DNA of 12,949 bases, from NCBI GenBank assembly GCA_003522145.1, contig DPGD01000056.1, positions 25,421 to 38,369 on the forward strand, given 5' to 3'. Numbering within the stretch: the stretch's first letter is position 1; every line of letters begins with the position of its first letter. Origin of the DNA: Clostridiales bacterium (GTDB lineage: Bacteria > Bacillota > Clostridia > Oscillospirales > CAG-272). Made by a program: the position numbers and the translations under genes. Below are positions 1-5,209 of this stretch, in pieces. The notes under the pieces were generated by a model, which was not told where the DNA came from, made no database searches, and worked only from the letters and a program-made list of their open reading frames with translations.

Positions 1-69
1 TAGCTCAGCTGGGAGAGCATCTGCCTTACAAGCAGAGGGTCATAGGTTCGAGCCCTATTGTTCCCACCA
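1..69 (+). tRNA. tRNA-Val (TAC), 5' end cut by window edge
   Basis: The sequence starts at the conserved T8 of the tRNA, so only the 7-base 5' acceptor strand is missing. The D arm, the anticodon stem TCTGC/GCAGA with loop CTTACAA (anticodon TAC, 27-29), the T loop GGTTCGAGCC and the 3' acceptor strand TGTTCCC-A-CCA are all present. CCA is encoded. It heads a run of four tRNA genes on the same strand, only 4 bases ahead of the next. Confidence 0.95.
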
Positions 70-73
70 GAAT

Positions 74-150
74 GGCCCGGTAGTTCAGTTGGTTAGAACG
101 CTAGCCTGTCACGCTAGAGGTCAGGGGTTCGAGTCCCCTTCGGGTCGCCA
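74..150 (+). tRNA. tRNA-Asp (GTC)
   Basis: A complete 77-base cloverleaf. The acceptor strand GGCCCGG pairs with TCGGGTC with two G-U pairs, followed by discriminator G and an encoded CCA. The anticodon stem CTAGC/GCTAG encloses loop CTGTCAC with anticodon GTC. The T loop is GGTTCGAGTCC. It lies in the same run as tRNA-Val and tRNA-Phe. Confidence 0.97.
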
Positions 151-157
151 ACAACAC

Positions 158-181
158 GGGGTCGGCCGAAAAGCCGGCCCC
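158..181 (+). other. Hairpin between tRNA-Asp and tRNA-Phe
   Basis: GGGGTCGGC (158-166) pairs with GCCGGCCCC (173-181) over 9 bp with one G-T pair and a 6-base loop, CGAAAA. No T tract follows, so it is not an intrinsic terminator. The likely role, by inference, is a spacer structure in the polycistronic tRNA transcript that assists or delimits processing between the Asp 3' end and the Phe 5' end. Confidence 0.6.
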
Positions 182-190
182 CAACAAGAC

Positions 191-266
191 GCCTTGATAG
201 CTCAGTTGGTAGAGCAGTAGACTGAAAATCTACGTGTCGTTGGTTCAATTCCGACTCAAGGCACCA
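191..266 (+). tRNA. tRNA-Phe (GAA)
   Basis: A complete 76-base tRNA. Acceptor GCCTTGA pairs with TCAAGGC, with discriminator A and encoded CCA. The anticodon loop CTGAAAA on stem TAGA/TCTA gives anticodon GAA. The T arm reads GTTGGTTCAATTCCGAC. Only 3 bases separate it from tRNA-Gly, so the two must be released from one precursor. Confidence 0.97.
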
Positions 267-269
267 CCT

Positions 270-345
270 GCGGATTTAGCTCATTTGGTAGAGCGCGACC
301 TTGCCAAGGTCGAGGTGGCGGGTTCGAGCCCCGTAATCCGCTCCA
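270..345 (+). tRNA. tRNA-Gly (GCC)
   Basis: A complete 76-base tRNA. Acceptor GCGGATT pairs with AATCCGC, then discriminator T and encoded CCA. The anticodon arm CGACC/GGTCG encloses loop TTGCCAA with anticodon GCC. It is the last tRNA of the run, and the terminator begins 6 bases after its CCA. Its 3' end faces an AT-richer regulator gene. I saw no second copy of the 3' end of this tRNA in the window that would mark an integrated element. Confidence 0.97.
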
Positions 346-350
346 AATAA

Positions 351-386
351 AAAATCCGCCTTCGTAGGAAGGCGGATTTTTTGTTT
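351..386 (+). terminator. Intrinsic terminator of the tRNA operon
   Basis: A perfect 13-bp stem, AAAATCCGCCTTC (351-363) with GAAGGCGGATTTT (368-380), has a 4-base GTAG loop and is followed by TTGTTTT. The A-rich 5' arm and T-rich 3' side could allow termination in both directions. It closes the Val-Asp-Phe-Gly transcript. Confidence 0.93.
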
Positions 387-473
387 TGTATTATTCACTG
401 TTCACATATCATACGGCGCAAGCTGAAACCCATTGAAAAAGCAGAGACGAGCTTAAAATTTGCGCTTTTTGGC

Positions 474-523
474 AAAATGCAAGTGTTGCTTGACAAAATT
501 CAAAGCAAATTTTGTTGCATTTT
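474..523 (+). promoter_or_regulatory. Nested inverted repeats upstream of XRE gene (candidate operator)
   Basis: Two perfect inverted repeats share one centre. The outer pair is AAAATGCAA (474-482) with TTGCATTTT (515-523). The inner pair is CAAAATT (494-500) with AATTTTG (508-514), around CAAAGCA. A further copy, AAAATTTGC (455-463), matches the complement of GCAAATTTT (506-513 region). The right outer arm covers the proposed -35 box. XRE regulators often bind symmetric sites in their own promoters, so autoregulation is a reasonable inference. The same repeats could instead fold as an RNA hairpin if transcription starts further upstream. Confidence 0.5.
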
Positions 524-543
524 AGTGCGAACCATGATATTAT
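515..543 (+). promoter_or_regulatory. Candidate extended -10 promoter for XRE gene
   Basis: TATTAT (538-543) is preceded directly by TGA (535-537), making an extended -10 element. A weak -35, TTGCAT (515-520), lies 17 bases upstream. Transcription would start near 550 and leave a short leader containing the AAAGGAAG ribosome site at 567-574. Confidence 0.5.
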
Positions 544-581
544 ACCAACGGACTTGTGGAAATTTGAAAGGAAGTGAAAAA

Positions 582-1484
582 ATGTTATCTGACAATATCA
601 GAGAATACAGGAAAAAAAGCAATATGTCTCAGGATGAATTAGCAGAAAAGCTGGGCGTTTCAAGGCAAAGTATCAGTCTTTGGGAAACCGGACAAACCCA
701 GCCGACAATTGATAATATCATCGCTCTGGCAAAAATTTTTAATATTTCTGCGGATACGCTTTTAGGAAATGCCGACGGTACCATCAGTTCACAGGATAAG
801 ACCCCCGGAGAAAAAACAAATAAAAAGTTGATTGGTGTAATCGTACTTGCAATTGCGGTCATGATCGCCATTGTCGGTGTTGTAATATTGGTTGTTTCTT
901 TAGGGCGCAACAGTAGTGGTTCTGATGAGGGAGACGAAACCGGCAGTTCTGTTGCTGCACCGAGCAGCGAGACCGGTAATACGGTGGATGAACCGTTTGA
1001 TTTGTTCTCCTATTGCAAGAATTTTGCGATTGAAAAAGGTACATTGAACGGCGATTATTGTATATATCAGCAGCCTGCTGCGAAGTACGGTGGATATGAT
1101 AATGAATATTTTTCAATTTCCTATTGGGGCGACAGCGATATGGTGGAATTCTGCCTTCACTGCCCGCTCAGCGAAACACAAAGCCATAACTTTTATCTCC
1201 GTATGAGAGGCGGATATAACCAAAGATACGAGTATCTGTCATCAAAATATTACAGAGATACCGGCAAAAGTCTGAGAAGCGCAACCGGCTATATCGATCC
1301 TGCCGTGTTTTCCGACAAGTATCCTTTAAACTGTGATCACTATGAAGGAAGCGTTGACGGACAAGACGAATTCATGGAAGAAAGCAGGGTGGGCATCTGC
1401 GATTTGATACGCTGTCTCAAGGAATTTGTCAAGGCAGAAAACATGGAGTGTGCTTTTTCCGTTTTTGAATTTGTAAACTTCTGA
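582..1484 (+). CDS. Membrane-anchored XRE-family HTH regulator with extracytoplasmic domain
   Basis: A 300-residue protein. Residues about 4-60 are a Cro/C1-type helix-turn-helix (SQDELAEKLGVSRQSISLWE, then the typical PTIDNIIALAKIF). A polar linker follows, then one strong membrane segment at about 83-107, then a roughly 190-residue domain predicted outside the membrane that I do not recognise; it is rich in Tyr, Gly and Cys. The arrangement suggests a one-component sensor that reads an external signal through its C-terminal domain while binding DNA at the membrane. The ATG at 582 is chosen because AAAGGAAG lies 7 bases upstream and the HTH begins at once; upstream in-frame codons add only non-conserved sequence. 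The gene stands alone between the tRNA terminator and a convergent operon. Its DNA is visibly more AT-rich than the genes to its right, which with the tRNA neighbour hints at acquisition. The HTH assignment is firm; the sensing role is inferred. Confidence 0.88.
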   Translation: MLSDNIREYRKKSNMSQDELAEKLGVSRQSISLWETGQTQPTIDNIIALAKIFNISADTLLGNADGTISSQDKTPGEKTNKKLIGVIVLAIAVMIAIVGVVILVVSLGRNSSGSDEGDETGSSVAAPSSETGNTVDEPFDLFSYCKNFAIEKGTLNGDYCIYQQPAAKYGGYDNEYFSISYWGDSDMVEFCLHCPLSETQSHNFYLRMRGGYNQRYEYLSSKYYRDTGKSLRSATGYIDPAVFSDKYPLNCDHYEGSVDGQDEFMEESRVGICDLIRCLKEFVKAENMECAFSVFEFVNF

Positions 1485-1517
1485 TGTGCCTGTCAAAAGA
1501 AAGGTAAATGCCGGAAA

Positions 1518-1593
1518 CAGGAAAAACAGAAAAGTGCTCCTTGGAAGCAATCGCCGGTTAAGGAATGGCCGGCAAGAGCCTCTAAGGAGCACT
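1518..1593 (-). terminator. Long rod-like hairpin with T tract, end of relQ operon (shared convergent terminator)
   Basis: AGTGCTCCTT (1533-1542) pairs perfectly with AAGGAGCACT (1584-1593). Inside it GAAGC (1544-1548) pairs with GCCTC (1578-1582) with one wobble on the minus strand, and GCCGG (1553-1557) pairs with CCGGC (1569-1573). A symmetric 4x4 internal loop and an 11-base apical loop remain. Read on the minus strand the rod is followed by TTTTCTGTTTTT, a fair terminator tract. On the plus strand only GTTTCG follows, so termination of the XRE transcript would be weaker. The internal regularity is more than a terminator needs. Confidence 0.65.
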
Positions 1594-1695
1594 GTTTCGT
1601 GTACTTTGAAGGACGATCGTGCAGTGAAAAGGATGGCAAGAGGTGCAGGGGCTACGCCAAAAGGTATATCGGAAATTCTGTTTGCGGGAAAACCC

Positions 1696-2379
1696 TCAAT
1701 GGGTGTTTTCCTCGGCCTTTTTGTGGATCCGTTCCATGCGTTCATCCAGCTCGGCGCTGATTTCGGCGCAGAGTTTCAGCTCCTTTTCGGATTCCTCTGA
1801 AAGGAAGCAGTCCTTTTTGTAGCGGATCTTGTGCTCCAGACTGGCCCACCAATCCATGGAAATGGTGCGGAACTGGACTTCCACCTTCATCAGCTTTTTG
1901 TCTTTGTGCAGAAATATGGGCGTTTCCACGATCAGGTGCAGACTCCGGTATCCGTTTTCTTTGGGTTTCTTGATATAATCCTTCAGGGTAATCAGCCGGA
2001 TGTCATCCTGCTTGAGCAAAGCATCGGAAAGCATATAGATGTCTGAAGGGAAGGAGCAGATCACCCGCACACCGGCAATATCAAACAGGTTTTCCTCAAT
2101 GCCCTCTACGGACAGAGGAATATTTTTTTTATGGCATTTTGAGAGAATGCTTTCCGGTGTTTTCAGTCGGGTCTTGATGGATTCAATGGGGTTGCGGTCA
2201 TATTGCAGGGAAAGCTCCTCGTTCAGAACATTGAATTTTGTGGCAACCTCCATCATGGCACAGTTGTAGTATGCCATCAACTCCTTAAAAGGCCTGGTGT
2301 ATTTTTCGGCTATCTTTTTGACTTCTGTTTTGGAGATTTGGGAAAGAAGGAACTGTTCAAAGGTGTTGGGTTCAGGCAT
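1696..2379 (-). CDS. relQ: RelQ-type small alarmone synthetase, (p)ppGpp synthesis
   Basis: A 227-residue protein with a complete RelA/SpoT synthetase domain and no HD hydrolase, TGS or ACT domain, the plan of RelQ/YjbM small alarmone synthetases. The family transfers pyrophosphate from ATP to GTP or GDP. Visible motifs are the ATP-binding basic loop near 68-85 (Arg71, Lys73, Ser78, Lys81), FDIAGVRVI with Asp100 and Arg105, DYIKKPKENGYRSLH at 134-148, and VEVQFRT with catalytic Glu167, then WASLEHKIRY. All key residues are kept, so it should be active. The ATG overlaps the stop of the upstream fusion gene by 8 bases (ATGCCTGA), and AAAGGAG precedes it inside that gene, so the two are probably translationally coupled. 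The stop codon sits in the loop of a small hairpin formed by AAAACACCC and GGGTTTT. The basis of the call is family motifs; coupling of alarmone output to lipid synthesis is inference from position. Confidence 0.92.
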   Translation of the reverse strand: MPEPNTFEQFLLSQISKTEVKKIAEKYTRPFKELMAYYNCAMMEVATKFNVLNEELSLQYDRNPIESIKTRLKTPESILSKCHKKNIPLSVEGIEENLFDIAGVRVICSFPSDIYMLSDALLKQDDIRLITLKDYIKKPKENGYRSLHLIVETPIFLHKDKKLMKVEVQFRTISMDWWASLEHKIRYKKDCFLSEESEKELKLCAEISAELDERMERIHKKAEENTH

Positions 2380-3658
2380 TTGTCTCTTCTCCTTTGTTTT
2401 GTTCGGAATTCTCGTGATCCGAAGTACCTTCCTTCTTTTTCTGCCTTTTCCAGAAAACCAGACTGACGATCAGAGAGACGAGCATGAAAAGCAGTTCCAC
2501 TCCTGCGGCAATCAGGAACGCGGGAGAGCCGGAGTTGGTCACATTGGTTCCCAGAACCGGAAAGGTGATTGCAGGGGGCAACATGCCCAGAATGCAGGCG
2601 AGCAGGTATTTCGGATAGGGCATTTTCACAGCGCCGAAGTACATGCTGACCAGATCGCAGGGAAGCAAAGAGGTAAGACGGACGAACAGCACCAGGAAAA
2701 AATCGTTCTTCTTCTGAATATCCCGGAGAGCCGATACTCTGGGATGGCGATGAATGAAGGCATCTATGGCAGGTTGGCCGTATTTTCCGGCGATGAAATA
2801 GGGCAGAGAAACCATTATGGCGGTTCCCGCTATATTCACGAGTATGGCTACCGGCAAAGGAAAGAGCAAGCCGCTGGCGGCATAGAGGATGCCGTTATAC
2901 ATCACAATGCTCAGGGATTTCAGCGCAAAGAGCAACCAGAGCACAACTGCGGCAAAGAACAGATTGCCGGGTGAAAAGCGCACCACGCCGTCTACCGAGA
3001 ATTTGTCTCTGTTCAGGATGCAGAAGAGAATCACGCCTGCCCAAGCGCAGAGCACAAATATACGGAACGCCCGTGTCCAGGCCTTTTGGTGATTCAGCCA
3101 AAGGGAGGTGGATTTCAGAATGTCGAAAAAGAAAGCCGTATAGAGCACAAGAGCCGCCGCCAGGCAGAGTCCGCAGAGGATTAAAAGGGCATTGACCAGC
3201 CAAGAGGGCGGATTGGGTGCGATCACCAGAAATGCCATACTGGTGTCCAGCACTACGGTGCAGGCCTTTCCGTACCATTTGGCCGAATTCACGCTTCCGG
3301 TGAAATGAAAGGTCAGGTATGCAAGAAAGAGCTGGAACAGCTCCTTGAAGATGAACAGTCCTACTAAGTACCAGATCTTGGAGTAGCGTGTGGCCAGGCA
3401 GAAAATCAAAGCCCCCTGGGTGATTTTATCGACAAGCGGATCCAACGCCTTTCCAACATCCGAAACCATATTGAATTTCCGTGCGATTTTTCCGTCAACA
3501 ATGTCGGTCAATGCCGAAAGGGCAATAATACAAACCGCTGCAATGTATTCCTTCGGAACACAGTATACCCATATAAGTAAAGGGACCAAACAAAGCCGAA
3601 AAAGGCTCAGAGCGTTTGGAATGGTCAGAAAGTCCTTTTTTGTATATTTGTGAGACAC
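2372..3658 (-). CDS. CDP-alcohol phosphatidyltransferase fused to a VTT/DedA-type membrane domain
   Basis: A 428-residue polytopic membrane protein. Residues about 8-185 form a CDP-alcohol phosphatidyltransferase of PgsA/cardiolipin-synthase type with the full signature D52..D55-G56..A59-R60, G69, D73 and D77, the residues that bind metal and the CDP headgroup. This part has the usual PgsA length. Hydrophobic segments continue to about 250, then a VTT/SNARE-associated domain (about 255-375) follows, with the conserved core FVRLTSLLPCDL, an FGA..MPYPKY stretch and LGMLPPAITF. A basic, acidic-ended tail finishes it. DedA/VTT proteins are linked to lipid scrambling or undecaprenyl-phosphate recycling, so the fusion may make and then translocate a phospholipid; that is inference. 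GTG at 3656-3658 is chosen because AAGGAG lies 7 bases upstream. An ATG at 3698-3700 would add 14 residues but coincides with the expected transcription start. The exact lipid product is unknown. Confidence 0.88.
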   Translation of the reverse strand: MSHKYTKKDFLTIPNALSLFRLCLVPLLIWVYCVPKEYIAAVCIIALSALTDIVDGKIARKFNMVSDVGKALDPLVDKITQGALIFCLATRYSKIWYLVGLFIFKELFQLFLAYLTFHFTGSVNSAKWYGKACTVVLDTSMAFLVIAPNPPSWLVNALLILCGLCLAAALVLYTAFFFDILKSTSLWLNHQKAWTRAFRIFVLCAWAGVILFCILNRDKFSVDGVVRFSPGNLFFAAVVLWLLFALKSLSIVMYNGILYAASGLLFPLPVAILVNIAGTAIMVSLPYFIAGKYGQPAIDAFIHRHPRVSALRDIQKKNDFFLVLFVRLTSLLPCDLVSMYFGAVKMPYPKYLLACILGMLPPAITFPVLGTNVTNSGSPAFLIAAGVELLFMLVSLIVSLVFWKRQKKKEGTSDHENSEQNKGEETNA

Positions 3659-3705
3659 CCTGCTTCTCCTTCCTCCGGCGTTGCCGGACAGTATCCTCAT
3701 ACAGA

Positions 3706-3734
3706 ATTATACTGGATTTTTCTCCTTTTTTCAA
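3706..3734 (-). promoter_or_regulatory. Strong sigma-A type promoter of the fusion-relQ operon
   Basis: On the minus strand TTGAAA (3729-3734) and TATAAT (3706-3711) are 17 bases apart. Transcription should start near 3699, which leaves a leader of about 40 bases with the GGAGGAAGGAG ribosome site and argues for the GTG start at 3658 rather than the ATG at 3700. No other strong promoter was seen for relQ. Confidence 0.85.
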
Positions 3735-4028
3735 GATTTTTTTTGAAATAATCCGGCGTTTTCATCATGAAATTTTATAGGTGGGCACCTCAAGAAATCT
3801 CTGTGCGGCTGTCAGTGGCGGCTTTTCCGAGGAATTTTTCTGCAAAAACCCGAAATACAAAAAGTATGCTTTCTTTTAGCCTCCCTGTTCTTCGGCAAAA
3901 CCGCCCGCAGAACAACAAGGAAATCGGCGTTTGCCACAGAACGGCTCCCAAGCTCCCCATTGAAGAAAAAGGGAGGACATTTGGGAAGGGAGGCTCTGTG
4001 GGAGGAAGAACCGGAGCGTCGAAAACTC
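3735..4028. other. Divergent intergenic region, no credible gene, imperfect hairpin
   Basis: About 290 bases lie between the divergent promoters. Reading frames on both strands overlap each other, lack ribosome sites and give low-complexity, unrecognisable peptides, so I call no gene. The one structured part is 3934-4001: CCACAGA (3934-3940) pairs with TCTGTGG (3995-4001), CCCAA (3947-3951) with TTGGG (3981-3985), and CTCCC (3953-3957) with GGGAG (3971-3975), all nested. It lies upstream of the 4029 promoter, so it is not part of that leader. It may be a remnant, a protein-binding site or an unrecognised RNA. Confidence 0.4.
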
Positions 4029-4057
4029 TTGACAAAGGGTGTTTTTAGTGGTAACAT
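4029..4057 (+). promoter_or_regulatory. Promoter of the long plus-strand operon
   Basis: A perfect -35 TTGACA (4029-4034) and TAACAT (4052-4057) are separated by 17 bases. Transcription should begin near 4064, giving a leader of about 108 bases before the first lipoprotein gene. It is the only good promoter seen ahead of the seven closely spaced plus-strand genes ending at 10953. Confidence 0.8.
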
Positions 4058-4132
4058 AAAAGTGTATGGGCAGTGGCGGAGGTTGGAGACTCCTTGGATC
4101 AGGTCTGTCCGGATTCTCTCTGGTAGAAAGGC

Positions 4133-4151
4133 GTTTTCCAACAAGGGAAAC
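4133..4151 (+). promoter_or_regulatory. Small leader hairpin just before the ribosome site
   Basis: GTTTTCC (4133-4139) pairs with GGGAAAC (4145-4151), 7 bp with one G-T pair and loop AACAA. It ends 10 bases before the AAAGGA ribosome site at 4161-4166. It could tune translation or transcript stability. No known riboswitch class was recognised in the leader. Confidence 0.35.
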
Positions 4152-4171
4152 AATGGTGAAAAAGGATGCGT

Positions 4172-5209
4172 ATGAAACAAATCTGCAAAAATCTCTGCAT
4201 GATTCTTGCGATGCTTCTTTCACTTCTGCCCACATCCTGTTTTCTGACATCCTGCGGGCAGGGAACGACCGGTTCGGTACCTACCCCGGTTCCGTCATCG
4301 GAACTGCTCGAAGGAATCTGCACCATCCCCCGATCCCAAGAGGACTTAAAGGCGGCGGTACTGGCTTCCAAGCGCTACGACACAAGCTATCTGCCGGATC
4401 GGAACACCGAGGAGGTCGGGGTATACCTGGATGAAAACACTGCCGTGTATCTGCGCCGGATCTCTTTCTCCGAAGGGAATGATGCGGTAACGGCGTACAT
4501 TGCCGATGTGTATGTGGACCGGATCGATCAGCTTTTCGGTGCGGTGCTTACCGATGAAGAGGGGAAGATCGTCAACGGTTCTCCGGAGGATGTGCTGAAA
4601 ACCACGGACGCCCTGCTGCTTCTGAACAGCGACTATGTGCGGGCGAGAAGCTGGGGACTCTATGTGCGGAACGGCAGGATATACCGGAATGAAGCAATCA
4701 CCGGAATCGATGTTTGTACCATCGGAAAATCCGGAAAAATGGAGATTTATGACGGAGATACCGTCAGCAAAGAGGCGCTGTTGAAGGATAGCGATCTGTG
4801 GCACATTTTTTCCTTCGGCCCCTCGCTTCTGAATGAGGACGGCAGCGCCCGGGATGAGGACAGTCAGTTTCATATCACCGACCGGTACAGCCGATGGAAC
4901 CAGTACGATTCTTCGGTGGGCTTTCCGGTCCCCAATCCCCGCACGGCTATCGGGCAGTCCGAAGACGGACATTTTATCCTTGCGGCGGTGGACGGCAGAA
5001 AAAAGGGCACTTCCAGGGGAATGAATTTTCCTGAACTCTCCCATCTGATGTATGAGGAAGGGGCTTCGGTTGCTTATAATCTGGACGGCGGCGGTTCGGT
5101 GCTGATGTATCTTGACGGAAAAAAGGTCAACAATACCGGCGGAAATATCCGCACGCCCAGCGATTATCTTTGTATTGTGAAAAAAACGGAAGGAGCTGAC
5201 GGAGAGTGA
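4172..5209 (+). CDS. NAGPA-family phosphodiester glycosidase-like lipoprotein, copy 1
   Basis: A 345-residue exported protein. A hydrophobic signal with a lipobox (LTSC, Cys28; PTSC at Cys23 is an alternative) predicts lipid anchoring on the outer face of the membrane. The C-terminal half is the NAGPA domain (PF09992-type): NPRTAIG at 255-261, VDGRKKGTSRGMNFPELSHL from 273, and the hallmark NLDGGGS at 303-309, then NNTGGNIRTPSDY. Members include the uncovering enzyme that cleaves GlcNAc-1-phosphodiesters and bacterial proteins acting on cell-wall or exopolysaccharide phosphodiesters; the substrate here is unknown. The ATG at 4172 is preferred over the in-frame ATG at 4166 because AAAGGA at 4161-4166 is correctly spaced only for the later one. 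The stop overlaps the GTG of the second copy by 4 bases (GTGA). Residues about 71-336 align without large gaps to residues 122-387 of the next gene, so the pair is a tandem duplication. Confidence 0.88.
   Translation: MKQICKNLCMILAMLLSLLPTSCFLTSCGQGTTGSVPTPVPSSELLEGICTIPRSQEDLKAAVLASKRYDTSYLPDRNTEEVGVYLDENTAVYLRRISFSEGNDAVTAYIADVYVDRIDQLFGAVLTDEEGKIVNGSPEDVLKTTDALLLLNSDYVRARSWGLYVRNGRIYRNEAITGIDVCTIGKSGKMEIYDGDTVSKEALLKDSDLWHIFSFGPSLLNEDGSARDEDSQFHITDRYSRWNQYDSSVGFPVPNPRTAIGQSEDGHFILAAVDGRKKGTSRGMNFPELSHLMYEEGASVAYNLDGGGSVLMYLDGKKVNNTGGNIRTPSDYLCIVKKTEGADGE
4802..4929 (+). repeat. Near-identical DNA patch, copy A (within lipoprotein 1)
   Basis: Against 5989-6116 this 128-base stretch differs at only 5 positions by my reading, including an uninterrupted identical run of about 50 bases. 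DNA on either side of it in the two paralogues differs much more, even at codons for the same residues. The patch encodes the HIFSFGPSLLNEDGSAR to SSVGFPV part of the domain, offset by 1187 bases from its partner. Confidence 0.85.

Noticed and set aside
270..345. tRNA-Gly as an integration site for a mobile element
   Set aside because: No integrase gene and no second copy of the tRNA 3' end is present in the window; only the composition of the next gene hints at transfer.
490..495. TTGACA as -35 box of the XRE promoter
   Set aside because: No acceptable -10 element lies 16-18 bases downstream; the extended -10 at 535-543 pairs better with 515-520.
2297..2974. A 225-codon plus-strand frame across the relQ/fusion junction
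   Set aside because: The product is low in hydrophobic structure and rich in Gln, Gly and Arg; both genes opposite have clear family motifs.
3767..4250. Several overlapping small frames on both strands in the divergent region
   Set aside because: None has a ribosome site, a plausible composition or a recognised family, and they overlap the operon promoter at 4029.
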